DNA from: Exiguobacterium sp. J17977
GTDB lineage: Bacteria; Bacillota; Bacilli; Exiguobacteriales; Exiguobacteriaceae
Assembly (NCBI RefSeq): GCF_018616375.1
Contig: NZ_JAEQBB010000009.1
Coordinates: 19,625-83,624 of the forward strand
DNA length: 64,000 nt
Direction: 5' to 3'
Shown here: positions 42,165-50,687 of the stretch, piece after piece
How the letters are laid out: every line of letters starts with the position of its first letter
How positions within the stretch are numbered: the stretch's first letter is position 1
Made by a program: the position numbers and the translations under genes
The notes under the pieces: model-generated
The model's database searches: none
The model's input: the letters and a program-made list of their open reading frames with translations, nothing else
What the model was told of the DNA's origin: nothing

Positions 42165-42764
42165 GTGACAGAACTTTGCTTGGTCCGACATGGTCAGACC
42201 GATTGGAACTTTCAAGAAATCATTCAAGGACGGGAAGATATCCCGCTCAACGCACTCGGACATCGGCAGGCCGAAGAGAGTGCGGCCTTTTTAAGTCAAG
42301 AATCGTGGGACGTCATCGTGGCGAGCCCGTTATCGCGAGCCGTCGACACGGCACGTTACATCGCGGAGGCGTGCGGCATCGACGCAGCACACATCATTCA
42401 AGACGAACGCTTCATCGAGCGTGAATTCGGAGCCGCGTCGGGAAAACCGGTACCGGGCATTTACGAGGCCGTTCAAGCCGATGATCAAGACCGCGTCCCC
42501 GGTCTCGAGTCCGAAGACGAGATGCGAGCCCGCGTCTTGAGCGGTATGCGCAATCTCGTCGAGGCACATGCCGGAAAACGTGTCATCGTCGTCTGTCATT
42601 CACATGCGATTAAAGCCGCGCTATCGGCAATCGACGACACATATACGTTTCGTCATGCCATGCGCAATGCCTGCTCGAACTATATCGAACATCAAGACGG
42701 TCAGTTCGTGGTCAAGGCGGTCAATGTCGCCGACCATATTACGAATGTGATTGTCGCAAAGTGA
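42165..42764 (+). CDS. Histidine phosphatase (phosphoglycerate-mutase-like) family protein
   Basis: 199-residue cytosolic enzyme of the RHG superfamily. LVRHGQTDWNFQEIIQGREDIPLNALGHRQAE gives the catalytic RHG (His near residue 9) and the phosphate-pocket Arg. SPLSRAVDTARYIAE and VVCHSHAIKAAL supply the second Arg and His. Substrates in this branch are small phosphoesters (PhoE/CobC/GpmB-like) and cannot be read from sequence. I choose GTG 42165, 8 nt after AAGGAG. It is followed 10 nt later by the DUF456 gene. Confidence 0.87.
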   Translation: MTELCLVRHGQTDWNFQEIIQGREDIPLNALGHRQAEESAAFLSQESWDVIVASPLSRAVDTARYIAEACGIDAAHIIQDERFIEREFGAASGKPVPGIYEAVQADDQDRVPGLESEDEMRARVLSGMRNLVEAHAGKRVIVVCHSHAIKAALSAIDDTYTFRHAMRNACSNYIEHQDGQFVVKAVNVADHITNVIVAK

Positions 42765-42774
42765 GGAGAAGCTC

Positions 42775-43251
42775 ATGACGACATTGCTCTGGATTTTCAT
42801 CATCGCATCATTTATTGTCGCGTTCGCAGGATTGATTTATCCGGTCATCCCGAGCGTCTTGTTCTTATTCATCGGTTACATGATTTATGGCTTCGGTTTC
42901 TCGTTCGAGCCGCTCACATGGACGTTTTGGCTCTGGCAGATTTTGTTCTTGATTTTCCTGTTCGTGGTCGACTATATCGTCACCCGGGCTACGGTCGATA
43001 AACGGGGCGGCTCTGAACGGGCGAAGTGGGGAGCGACCATCGGTTTGATTGCAGGACCGTTCATCTTCCCGCTCGTCGGAGTGCTCATTTTCCCGTTCAT
43101 CTTCGCGTTTTTAGCGGAACTCACGCTCGGGAAGTCGACGCGGGAAGCGTGGAGCATCGGAGTCGGGACCGTACTCGCTTTCCTCGGCAGCACGATGCTT
43201 AAAGTCGTCGGGATGACGATGATGGTCATCTTGTTTTTCATCTACATCTAA
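42775..43251 (+). CDS. DUF456 family membrane protein
   Basis: 158 residues with four to five helices. FAGLIYPVIPSVLFLFIGYMIYGFGF and the Gly-rich GATIGLIAGPFIFPLVGVLIFPFIFAFLAEL repeat are the DUF456 marks. DUF456 proteins are small glycine-zipper-like membrane proteins of unknown role. ATG 42775 follows GAGGAG. It is probably co-transcribed with the phosphatase, with a shared terminator at the end. Confidence 0.85.
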   Translation: MTTLLWIFIIASFIVAFAGLIYPVIPSVLFLFIGYMIYGFGFSFEPLTWTFWLWQILFLIFLFVVDYIVTRATVDKRGGSERAKWGATIGLIAGPFIFPLVGVLIFPFIFAFLAELTLGKSTREAWSIGVGTVLAFLGSTMLKVVGMTMMVILFFIYI

Positions 43252-43277
43252 GGCGAAGAAACTTCTTCGCCTTTTTT
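43251..43277 (+). terminator. Terminator after the DUF456 gene
   Basis: AGGCGAAGA pairs with TCTTCGCCT around AACT, followed by T6. Confidence 0.9.
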
Positions 43278-43304
43278 GGTTGAGAATTTTATAAAAACGG
43301 GGAA

Positions 43305-43345
43305 AGAAAAACAAGACCGTTCGATTTATTCGAACGATCCTGTCT
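43305..43345 (-). terminator. Terminator of the ywpF-like gene
   Basis: On the minus strand, CAAGAC-AGGA-TCGTTCGA...TCGAACG-GTCTTG with a 4-nt bulge is followed by TTTTTC. It includes the last codons of the gene. Confidence 0.7.
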
Positions 43346-43799
43346 TGACGAGCTGTGTGAAGGCGGAGCGGCTGAACGACTGCTGCTGTTCGACTTGTTT
43401 TTCGAAGAAGGACGGTTTGAGTTCGGCGTTCGCCACACCTTCGGAAATCAACGAATCGAGCACTTGCTTGGTCGGATCTTGTTTCGGCATCAGCATGAGC
43501 CCTTCCGCGACGAACGTGTGATGGTCGCTGAGCGACCGTTCGCTCGTGAACGTCAACGCGAGGGCGGCCGGGCGGTTCGCCGGTGACGTGATGACGGCTT
43601 CGGCAAGGAGCAGGATTCGCTTATTCAAATAGTGATGAAGCGTGACGGCAAATTCGGTCGGAACGAGCATCTCGAGGAGCCATTCGTTGTCATGCTCTTT
43701 CGAGATAATCAACCCATCGAGCAGTTCGACGGGGAGGTTCAACTCGTTGCCATACTCGTCTTGGACGAGGCGAACTTGGACTAGGCGGAACGTTTTCAT
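43326..43799 (-). CDS. YwpF-like family protein
   Basis: 157-residue cytosolic protein beginning MKTFRLVQVRLVQDEYGNEL, which matches the opening of YwpF of Bacillus. It is a mixed alpha/beta fold with a charged C-terminal helix containing KQVEQQQSFSRSAF. The function is unknown. ATG 43799 follows GGAAGGG. The longer frame to 43841 lacks a ribosome site. It is divergent from the next small membrane protein gene. Confidence 0.7.
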   Translation of the reverse strand: MKTFRLVQVRLVQDEYGNELNLPVELLDGLIISKEHDNEWLLEMLVPTEFAVTLHHYLNKRILLLAEAVITSPANRPAALALTFTSERSLSDHHTFVAEGLMLMPKQDPTKQVLDSLISEGVANAELKPSFFEKQVEQQQSFSRSAFTQLVKTGSFE

Positions 43800-43912
43800 C
43801 GTATCGATCCCTTCCACATTTTCTTTAATCCATCTTAACATAGTCTGGTTCGAAGATTGTGTTACGATAGCGTGGAAGCGACGTAAAAAATAGAGGATAA
43901 GGAGGCATCAAG

Positions 43913-44215
43913 ATGAGTTGGGTTGTTGGCATAATCGGGTATATCACGATTCTAGCAATCGGTTATTATGGTGTCCTTTTCTTCAAAGTAAAGCAGGAGC
44001 GGAGTCGGGCCGGGTATCGAATCTTTCTCTTGCTCGCGGGATTGTTTTTCGTGAGCGGGAGTGATTATATCATCGCGTTGTTCCAAGGGGATACGGAAGC
44101 GACGTTTTGGCAACGGACCGTTTACTTCATATTGATTTTGATCTCTCTTTCAATCGCGCTTTACTTTCGGAGAAAAGAAGATAAAATCCATGCGAATGAG
44201 ATGACGACGGCATAA
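43913..44215 (+). CDS. Small three-helix membrane protein
   Basis: 100 residues: helices at about 4-24, 36-56 and 68-85, basic cytosolic segments (KVKQERSRAGYR, RRKEDK). ATG 43913 follows AAGGAGG. No family is recognised. It is followed directly by a strong shared terminator, so likely a single-gene unit. Confidence 0.68.
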   Translation: MSWVVGIIGYITILAIGYYGVLFFKVKQERSRAGYRIFLLLAGLFFVSGSDYIIALFQGDTEATFWQRTVYFILILISLSIALYFRRKEDKIHANEMTTA

Positions 44216-44228
44216 AACTATCATCAAA

Positions 44229-44266
44229 AGAGGCTACGGAACCAATCCGTAGCCTCTCGTTTTATT
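44229..44266. terminator. Bidirectional terminator before pncB
   Basis: AGAGGCTACGGA pairs perfectly with TCCGTAGCCTCT around ACCAA, with A and T rich flanks on both sides. Confidence 0.85.
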
Positions 44267-45707
44267 TTGGAATCCGTGTTTGACGAATCATTTCGAGTTT
44301 CAAATCCCAGAGTGGTTTACTGAAGGTAACCGAATACACTTCCGGCAAGCGGAGGCGTTTATATTCTTCCCATAAACCGTTCATTTGCTCATGATGATAC
44401 GCGCGAATCTCTGTCGCGTTCGGTAAGTCATAGACGCGTTCGCCGTCTTGGAAAATCGGGACGAGCAAACGTTTGACGCTAAAGTTGCGTGTCTTGATGC
44501 GGAACGCTGGGTCACGCACGTCAATCAAGTCGATTTCGTTATACGTCTCGACCGGCTCATCCGCCAGGGCGATATAATCCCCTTTGAATTTTCCGGTCTC
44601 GTTATCGATGATGCGATACAATTCTTTCTTGTGCGGCGTCGTCGTCTTCACTTTCGAAGACGAGACTTTGATGACTGGCTTCAGCTTCCCGTCGGCGCCT
44701 TCGCGGGCGACGAGCTTGTACACCATGCCGAGAGCGGGCTGTTCATACGCCGTGATGCCGCGCGTCCCGACGAGGAACGTGTCGGCTTCAGCGCCCTGCA
44801 TCCGCAAGTCTTGAATGACGTACTCATCAAGGTCGCCTGAGACGACGATTTTGACGTAGTCGAGTCCAACCGCATTGAGTGCTTTCCGAGCCCGTTTTGA
44901 CAAGTAAGCCAAGTCGCCTGAGTCGAGTCGGACCGATTTTAAACGATAGCCTTTTTCCTCGAGTTCCTTGGCGACCGTGATCGCGTTCGGAAGACCCGAT
45001 TTGAGCGTGTCGTACGTGTCGATCAACAGGCTCGTGTTGTCCGGATACATCTCGGCGAACGAGCGGAACGCCTCGAGCTCTTCATCATGGAACTGGATGT
45101 CGGCGTGCTCCATCGTACCGCCGGTCGGGACATCAAAATCGCGTCCGGCCGAAACTAAACTCGTGACGTCGAACCCGGCGATATAGGCGGCCCGAGTCCC
45201 GTAATACGCAGCATCGACGCCTTGGGCGCGGCGAGCCCCACCTTCGAGCAACGTCTCATTCGGCGCGGCTTGACGGATGCGCGCGTATTTCGTCGCGATG
45301 AGTGACTCATGGTTGGCGATGTTCAAGAGCGCCGTCTGGAACAGTTTCGCCTCAAAAATCGTCGATTCAATCCGGACGACTTGTTCGTTCGGGAAGATGA
45401 CTTCTCCTTCGCGGACGCTATAGAGCGAGCCGGTGAACTTGAAGTTGCGGAGCACATCCGCGAACTCGTCCTCGAAGTCGAGTTGTTGTTTCAAGTAATG
45501 AATGTCCTCTTCCGTGAACGAGACGTTCTCCAAGTAGTGGACGATGTTTTGCAGGCCGGCGAAGACGACGTAGCCTCCGCTGAACGGGTTCGAGCGGTAA
45601 TACAGGTCGAACACGACTCGTTCGTTGTGACGGCCTTGTTTCCAATAGATATACATCCAACGTGGGAGGTATAGGTCGGTGTGAAGCGCTAGGTTGCGAT
45701 GTAACAT
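44262..45707 (-). CDS. pncB: Nicotinate phosphoribosyltransferase
   Basis: Preiss-Handler step of NAD salvage: nicotinate plus PRPP to nicotinate mononucleotide, cytosolic. 481 residues. DLYLPRWMYIYWKQGRHNERVVFDLYYRSNPF and GGYVVFAG at the N-terminus, ARGAQG-like GGARRAQGVDAAYYGTRAAYIAGF, MEHADIQFH, the PRPP/barrel region LRLDSGDLAYLSKRARKALN, and YKLVAREG follow the family order. ATG 45707 follows AAAGGAA. pncA lies 22 nt upstream, so nicotinamide is converted to nicotinate and then used here. Confidence 0.95.
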   Translation of the reverse strand: MLHRNLALHTDLYLPRWMYIYWKQGRHNERVVFDLYYRSNPFSGGYVVFAGLQNIVHYLENVSFTEEDIHYLKQQLDFEDEFADVLRNFKFTGSLYSVREGEVIFPNEQVVRIESTIFEAKLFQTALLNIANHESLIATKYARIRQAAPNETLLEGGARRAQGVDAAYYGTRAAYIAGFDVTSLVSAGRDFDVPTGGTMEHADIQFHDEELEAFRSFAEMYPDNTSLLIDTYDTLKSGLPNAITVAKELEEKGYRLKSVRLDSGDLAYLSKRARKALNAVGLDYVKIVVSGDLDEYVIQDLRMQGAEADTFLVGTRGITAYEQPALGMVYKLVAREGADGKLKPVIKVSSSKVKTTTPHKKELYRIIDNETGKFKGDYIALADEPVETYNEIDLIDVRDPAFRIKTRNFSVKRLLVPIFQDGERVYDLPNATEIRAYHHEQMNGLWEEYKRLRLPEVYSVTFSKPLWDLKLEMIRQTRIPK

Positions 45708-45729
45708 AATCGTTCCTTTCTGTTTTATG

Positions 45730-46263
45730 TCACTTTTCGGTTACAGTGGCCCCGAGTGTCGTGACAAAATGTTGGAGCGCCCAATCGTGACCGACTGGGT
45801 TGAAGCTTTGGACGGCATCGGCGTGAACGACGATTGTATAGCCGAGGTTGTACGCGTCGACTGCCGTATGGAGCACACAAATATCCGTGCACACACCGAC
45901 GAGATGGATCTCAGTGATGGCCCGTTCGCGCAAACGCAAATCAAGGTCGGTCCCGGCGAAGGCACTATAGCGTGTCTTATCGATCCAATGGTCAGCCCGG
46001 CTCGCGGCGGTTTTCACGGCACCGTAAAGTTCGCGGCCTTCCGTCCCGCGGATGTTATGAGGCGGGAAGAGCGTCGTCTCAGGATGATACGTGTCACCAG
46101 CGTCGTGAACATCGTTCGCGACGACGACATAATCCTCGTCCGCAAACTCCTCAATCAACTGGACGATTCGTTCTTCTATGTCTTGCCCTGGTTTTCCACA
46201 AGTCAAACGACCCGTATCTGCGATAAAATCAAACGTGTAGTCGATCACAATCAATGCTCGCAT
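45730..46263 (-). CDS. pncA: Nicotinamidase (isochorismatase-like cysteine hydrolase)
   Basis: Hydrolyses nicotinamide to nicotinate. 177 residues. Catalytic triad elements: Asp8 in IVIDYTFDF, Lys in IDKTRYSAFAGTDLD, and Cys in VGVCTDICVLHTAVDAYNLGY preceded by the cis-peptide region. Metal ligands are likely in NDVHDAGDTYHPE. The isochorismatase family is broad, but the adjacency to pncB in one operon makes nicotinamidase the strong choice. ATG 46263 follows GAGGAG. Confidence 0.92.
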   Translation of the reverse strand: MRALIVIDYTFDFIADTGRLTCGKPGQDIEERIVQLIEEFADEDYVVVANDVHDAGDTYHPETTLFPPHNIRGTEGRELYGAVKTAASRADHWIDKTRYSAFAGTDLDLRLRERAITEIHLVGVCTDICVLHTAVDAYNLGYTIVVHADAVQSFNPVGHDWALQHFVTTLGATVTEK

Positions 46264-46405
46264 GGTGAGATCTCCTCTCTCATGTAAAGAATAGTTGGCT
46301 ATCCTTCTTATTCTAAATCATTTTGCGTGAAGCGAAAAAGATTATTTTTGATTGCGGTCGGGTACTAAGTGTAAGAAGAACTGTTTGCGAAAGGGGAATC
46401 AGCAC

Positions 46406-46681
46406 ATGCTGCTGTCATCAACCGAACTGTCAGAGCAACTGTCCCGCTTAAACGGCTGGGACGTTGTCGAAGGGGAATTGCAAAAGACGTACCGTCTCGA
46501 GACGTTTCCAGAGGCGATTCAATTCGTCCATCTCGTCGCCGATTTGGCGGAGACGCTCGATCACCATCCGAACATCTTAATCGAGTATCGGAACGTCACG
46601 TTGACCGTGTCGACGCATGACGAAGGTGGAATCACGGAGAAAGACATCATGCTCGCGAAAGGGTGTGAGGAGCTTGTCTAA
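46406..46681 (+). CDS. 4a-hydroxytetrahydrobiopterin dehydratase (pterin carbinolamine dehydratase)
   Basis: 91-residue PCD/DCoH-type enzyme that dehydrates 4a-hydroxypterin. The conserved active-site motif appears as DHHPNILIEYRNVTLTVSTHDEGGIT, with the paired His and downstream Asp. ATG 46406 follows AAGGGGAA. No aromatic amino-acid hydroxylase is visible nearby. Stand-alone PCD homologues also occur linked to molybdopterin or folate roles, so the physiological substrate is open. The next gene starts 8 nt after its stop. Confidence 0.88.
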   Translation: MLLSSTELSEQLSRLNGWDVVEGELQKTYRLETFPEAIQFVHLVADLAETLDHHPNILIEYRNVTLTVSTHDEGGITEKDIMLAKGCEELV

Positions 46682-46688
46682 GCTATTC

Positions 46689-47156
46689 ATGACATTCGCC
46701 TCAGGTACGGTCGCTGAACGATTGCGTCAACAACCGGGCGTCATCGTCGCGAACGGGACGGAAACGATTCTGCTTGCCGAAGGGGACAAGTCCCCGTTCC
46801 AGAGTGGCAAGATGTTTCAAATCGAGGAAGCGGAAGGACAATTCGCTCCGAAAGGGAATATTGTCTATGCAAACATTCCCGTCGATTCGAACGCCCGGTC
46901 GCTCTTGTTCCATCGCTTGTTGAAAGATAAATCACGTCTAGGGTCCGGCCATAGCGGTTTTGCCGCCTATCGGCTCGGTGTTGACCCGGACGATCACCAC
47001 GGGATCATCTTCATCCAATTCACCGATGGCGGAAATCGTTTCCGTGATTCGACTGATTACGTCTTGTTCCAAGAATGGCTGAAAGAAGCCGTCGAACAAA
47101 AAGGAGCCGGTCCAATCATAAAACACTATGTCGTCGATGGAGCGGATGACCTATAA
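46689..47156 (+). CDS. Antibiotic-biosynthesis-monooxygenase (ABM) domain protein, HmoB-like
   Basis: About 155 residues. The N-terminal MTFASGT...ILLAEGD segment and the C-terminal ABM ferredoxin-like half (HSGFAAYRLGVDPDDHHGIIFIQFTDGGNRFRDS...YVLFQEWLKEAV) resemble HmoB/YhgC-type heme-degrading monooxygenases. The usual heme-ligand His is not certain, so activity is unproven. The ATG at 46689 is 16 nt from GAGGAG. A TTG at 46674, which overlaps the upstream stop, would give a residue pattern (LSKLFMTFASGT) closer to homologues, but the ribosome site would be too close. Confidence 0.72.
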   Translation: MTFASGTVAERLRQQPGVIVANGTETILLAEGDKSPFQSGKMFQIEEAEGQFAPKGNIVYANIPVDSNARSLLFHRLLKDKSRLGSGHSGFAAYRLGVDPDDHHGIIFIQFTDGGNRFRDSTDYVLFQEWLKEAVEQKGAGPIIKHYVVDGADDL

Positions 47157-47189
47157 TAAACATAACGTCACGTTAGGGGAGGATTTTTT

Positions 47190-47507
47190 ATGAACAAGAA
47201 CTACTTCTGGTTAGGTATGGCCGCAGGTGCCGTCATCGGAGCCGGGGCATCGCTTCTCCACAGAGAGACGCGCGAGCAACAAGTCAGCCAGCTCAAGCAT
47301 ATGAAATCACGTCTCAAGTCGCACGATACGTCGACACAAGCTCATTCGGTCGGCCTTCAAGCCTCTTCGAAAGCGAGTTTGAAAGATCGCGTCATGGATT
47401 TGAAGGCGCTCTACGAAGAGAACCAAGATACGATTCAAAATCTCGTCGAGGACGTGAAAGACTTGGTCGATGCGCTTCAAGACGCTCGTCATAAAAATCA
47501 AATCTAA
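47190..47507 (+). CDS. YtxH-like small membrane-anchored protein
   Basis: 105 residues. An N-terminal Gly/Ala-rich helix (YFWLGMAAGAVIGAGASLLH, about 5-24) is followed by a charged helical or coiled-coil segment ending DTIQNLVEDVKDLVDALQDA. This is the YtxH/general-stress-protein layout. Its function is unknown. ATG 47190 follows AGGGGAGG. Terminator downstream. Confidence 0.8.
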   Translation: MNKNYFWLGMAAGAVIGAGASLLHRETREQQVSQLKHMKSRLKSHDTSTQAHSVGLQASSKASLKDRVMDLKALYEENQDTIQNLVEDVKDLVDALQDARHKNQI

Positions 47508-47516
47508 GTCATCTCC

Positions 47517-47549
47517 ACGGTCCGGTGCTGTTGCACCGGGCCGTTTTTT
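47517..47549 (+). terminator. Terminator before the arginine operon
   Basis: ACGG-T-CCGGTGC pairs with GCACCGG-G-CCGT around TGTT, followed by T6. Confidence 0.9.
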
Positions 47550-47579
47550 CATGTTCTGGCAAGAACCTCTCTATCTTTT

Positions 47580-47625
47580 TTGTATAAAAATACAATTGAC
47601 AGTATAAATATACGTATGTTTTAAT
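47580..47625 (+). promoter_or_regulatory. argC promoter with two ARG-box-like sites
   Basis: TTGACA (47596-47601), 18 nt, TTTAAT (47620-47625). TTGTATAAAAATACAA (about 47580-47595) abuts the -35, and GTATAAATATAC (47602-47613) fills the spacer. Both are AT-rich palindromes like the ARG boxes bound by the arginine repressor AhrC/ArgR. Binding would block RNA polymerase when arginine is plentiful. Confidence 0.7.
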
Positions 47626-47654
47626 CAATTTATTCTTTTAAGGAGGTTCGGAAG

Positions 47655-48680
47655 ATGATCACTTGTGGAATCGTCGGTGTCACGGGGTACGCCGGCATGG
47701 AGCTATTGAAGCTCATCGGGAAACATCCCGAGTTCACGCTCGTCCGGGCGATGAGCGATTCGAGCGCCGGGTCGACGCTCGCGCAACTGTATCCATGGTT
47801 AGAAATCGAAAATTTGACGCTCGAGCCGTTCCAAGTGGACGCATTGAACGACATCGACGTCATCTTTTTAGCGACGCCAAGCGGAGTGTCGGCGCAATAT
47901 GTGACGCAGTTGACGGAGTATGAAGGGGTCGTCATCGATTTGAGCGGAGACTTACGTCTGCCGGCATCAAGTTACGAGACGTGGTACGACAAACCGGCCG
48001 TACCGGCATCGCTACAAGCGCAGGCGGTCTATGGATTGACGGAATGGAACCGGGACGCCGTGAGGACGGCGGACTGGATTGCCAATCCCGGATGTTACGC
48101 CACGGCGGTCGCTCTCGGCTTATTGCCGTTCGTGAACGGCGGTTGGATCGACCCGCACGAAATCATCGTCTCGGCGTGCTCCGGCATCACGGGAGCCGGG
48201 AAAGGACTCAGCGCCAAGACGCACCACGCCCGCTCCAACGAGAACGTGCAACTGTATAAAATCCATGCGCATCAACACATCCCAGAGATTGAACAGACGC
48301 TTTATGCAGTGAGCGGGACGCAAGCGACCGTGTCACTCTCGACACATCTGTTGCCGATCAATCGAGGGATCATGGCGACGATGAGCGTCGTCCCGAAGAT
48401 CCAGCAGAGCGAGGCGGCCTGGGTGCACGTCTTGACCGAAGCGTATGTGGGCGAACCGTTCATCCGGGTGCAACAAGGCGAACCGGAGATTCGGACGGCC
48501 GTCGGCTCGAACTACTGTGACATCTGGGTATACGCCGATGCACGGACGAATCGATTGACCATCGTCTCGGTCATCGACAATATGCAAAAAGGTGCGGCCG
48601 GACAAGCGATTCAAAACGCCAACGTCCGCTTCGGAGTAAACGAAACAGCCGGGTTGACTGAACAACCCCAGTACATATAA
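47655..48680 (+). CDS. argC: N-acetyl-gamma-glutamyl-phosphate reductase
   Basis: Third step of ornithine synthesis, NADPH-dependent. 341 residues. GIVGVTGYAGMELLKLIGKHP is the nucleotide motif. The catalytic Cys is in IANPGCYATAVALGLLPF. HAHQHIPEIEQTL and SVIDNMQKGAAGQAIQNAN match ArgC. It is first in a tight seven-gene operon ending at argF, 14 nt from argJ. ATG 47655 follows AAGGAGG. Confidence 0.96.
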   Translation: MITCGIVGVTGYAGMELLKLIGKHPEFTLVRAMSDSSAGSTLAQLYPWLEIENLTLEPFQVDALNDIDVIFLATPSGVSAQYVTQLTEYEGVVIDLSGDLRLPASSYETWYDKPAVPASLQAQAVYGLTEWNRDAVRTADWIANPGCYATAVALGLLPFVNGGWIDPHEIIVSACSGITGAGKGLSAKTHHARSNENVQLYKIHAHQHIPEIEQTLYAVSGTQATVSLSTHLLPINRGIMATMSVVPKIQQSEAAWVHVLTEAYVGEPFIRVQQGEPEIRTAVGSNYCDIWVYADARTNRLTIVSVIDNMQKGAAGQAIQNANVRFGVNETAGLTEQPQYI

Positions 48681-48693
48681 GGAGGTCAAACGG

Positions 48694-49911
48694 ATGATTG
48701 AAACAACGATTAGCCCTGTCGTCCACGTCGTCACGCCGAAAGGGTTTCAAGCGTGCGGAGTTCACGCCGGATTAAAACGAAAACGTAAAGATTTGGCGTT
48801 GCTCGTCTGCGAACAGCTGGCCAGTGCCGCCGCGGTGTATACGACGAACCAGTTCCAAGCGGCGCCGATTCAAGTAACGAAAGAATCGCTCCTTGCGACG
48901 AGCGGGAAGCTTCGCGCCGTCCTAATCAACAGTGGGAACGCCAACGCCTGCACCGGTCCGCAAGGGCTCGAGGACGCGTATGTGATGCGCGACAAGGCGG
49001 CCGAACATATCGGGGTCAAACCAGAGGAAGTGGCGATTGCCTCGACAGGTGTCATCGGTCAACTGCTGCCGATGGAGACGCTCTTGAGCGGCATCGATTT
49101 GCTTGAACCGATCCATGAGGAGACGGGGGCGGAGTCGTTCGCGGAAGCGATTTTGACGACCGATACGGGAACGAAATGCACAGGCGTCGCGTATGCCGAA
49201 GGCGATGCTACCGTGACGATCGCAGGTGTGGCCAAAGGTTCGGGGATGATTCATCCGAACATGGCGACAATGCTCGGCTTCATCACGACCGATGCCGTCA
49301 TCGCGCCCGACGTGTTGCAACGGGCGCTGAAACAGGGCGTGGATGCCTCGTTTAATAGCATTACCGTCGACGGGGATAGCTCGACGAACGATATGGTCCT
49401 CGCTTTGGCGAGTGGACTGACCGAGATGGACGAAATCATCGAAGGGACGCCAGCCTATGACCGCTTCCTTCAAGCGTTGACTAACGTGTGCACAGATCTC
49501 GCCAAGGCGATTGCCCGTGACGGGGAAGGGGCGACGAAACTGATTGAAGTCGAGGTCGTCGGGGCGAAGACGGATGAGGCGGCTCGGATGATCGCGAAAC
49601 AAGTCGTCGGTTCGTCGCTCGTGAAGACGGCCGTCTATGGACAAGATGCGAACTGGGGACGCATCATCGCCGCCATCGGTGCCTCGGGGCAACCGATTGA
49701 CGTGAACCACGTCGATATCCGCATCGGGTCACAGCATGTGTTGATGGAAAGTGCGCCGGTCTGGTTCGATGAGGCACTCGCGACAGAAGAGATGGGACAA
49801 GACATCGTCTCGATTCACATCCGATTGCAGGACGGGGTGGGGCAAGGTCAGGCGTATGGCTGCGATTTGACTTACGACTACGTCAAAATCAACGCGAGTT
49901 ACCGGACATGA
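48694..49911 (+). CDS. argJ: Glutamate N-acetyltransferase/amino-acid acetyltransferase
   Basis: Transfers acetyl from N-acetylornithine to glutamate, recycling the acetyl group. It may also use acetyl-CoA (bifunctional form). 405 residues. Self-processing site is in KGSGMIHPNMATMLGFITTDA, where the Thr of ATML is the nucleophile and the chain is cleaved before it. INSGNANACTGPQG and the C-terminal VYGQDANWGRIIAAIGASG agree with ArgJ. ATG follows AAGGAGG. It overlaps argB by 4 nt. Confidence 0.96.
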   Translation: MIETTISPVVHVVTPKGFQACGVHAGLKRKRKDLALLVCEQLASAAAVYTTNQFQAAPIQVTKESLLATSGKLRAVLINSGNANACTGPQGLEDAYVMRDKAAEHIGVKPEEVAIASTGVIGQLLPMETLLSGIDLLEPIHEETGAESFAEAILTTDTGTKCTGVAYAEGDATVTIAGVAKGSGMIHPNMATMLGFITTDAVIAPDVLQRALKQGVDASFNSITVDGDSSTNDMVLALASGLTEMDEIIEGTPAYDRFLQALTNVCTDLAKAIARDGEGATKLIEVEVVGAKTDEAARMIAKQVVGSSLVKTAVYGQDANWGRIIAAIGASGQPIDVNHVDIRIGSQHVLMESAPVWFDEALATEEMGQDIVSIHIRLQDGVGQGQAYGCDLTYDYVKINASYRT

Positions 49912-50687
49912 CACAACGAAAAGTCGTCAAACTCGGCGGGAGCGTTTGGGACACGCTTCATCCGGACTATTTCAACGAGTGGCGGACGTGGCTCGACGCA
50001 GGGCATGAACTCGTACTCATCCATGGGGGTGGACCTGCGTTGTCCGCTTATTGCGAGCACCAACAAATCGAACCGGTGTTTCAAGACGGACGTCGCGTCA
50101 CGACCGCAGACGTGTTGATCGGTGCCGAGCGCGTGCTCGCGGGGGAAATGCAAACTGAAATCGTTGCTGCCCTCGGTCGTCATCAGATTCAAGCGGTCGG
50201 TCTCTCGGGTGTGGACGGACAGACGTTGACAGGAAAGCAATTGGTGGAGCTCGGGGCGGTCGGCGAAGTCGACCAAGTCGAGACGAACTTGTTCGAGCTG
50301 TTGCTCGCGAGTCGCTACGTGCCCGTCGTGACATCACTGTTACAAGGACCGGAAGGAACGTTGAACTGTAACGGAGACGATTGTGCGATTGCGGTCGCCG
50401 TCGCGTTGCAGGCCGATCGTTTTGAAATGATTACCGACGTGCCGGGTATTCGCATCGATGGAACGGTCCGTCAAACGCTCACGCGCGAAGACATCGAAAC
50501 GGCCATTGCTTCGGGGCAAATCTATGGGGGCATGATTCCGAAGACCGAGGCGCTCCTGGGCGCTTTAACAGGAGGCATTGAAGTCGCCGTCATCCGTGAC
50601 GGCAAGCAACCTGCTCATCCCGGGACAACACTACAGGAGGTGCACCATGCATTCACTACTACCGACATACGGACAACGACTTATTGA
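49908..50687 (+). CDS. argB: Acetylglutamate kinase
   Basis: Phosphorylates N-acetylglutamate. 259 residues of the amino-acid kinase fold. KLGGSVWDT holds the nucleotide Lys, VLIHGGGPALSAYCE is the acetylglutamate loop, and NCNGDDCAIAVAVAL plus ITDVPGI...GGMIPKTEAL complete the fold. The protein lacks the long N-terminal helix seen in arginine-inhibited ArgB, so feedback inhibition may differ (inference). Start overlaps argJ by 4 nt, and the 3' end overlaps argD by 41 nt. Confidence 0.95.
   Translation: MTQRKVVKLGGSVWDTLHPDYFNEWRTWLDAGHELVLIHGGGPALSAYCEHQQIEPVFQDGRRVTTADVLIGAERVLAGEMQTEIVAALGRHQIQAVGLSGVDGQTLTGKQLVELGAVGEVDQVETNLFELLLASRYVPVVTSLLQGPEGTLNCNGDDCAIAVAVALQADRFEMITDVPGIRIDGTVRQTLTREDIETAIASGQIYGGMIPKTEALLGALTGGIEVAVIRDGKQPAHPGTTLQEVHHAFTTTDIRTTTY

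Noticed and set aside
48922..49710. 262-codon minus-strand ORF within argJ
   Set aside because: Shadow of argJ with His/Arg/Asp-rich composition typical of reverse-frame reading in this codon usage.
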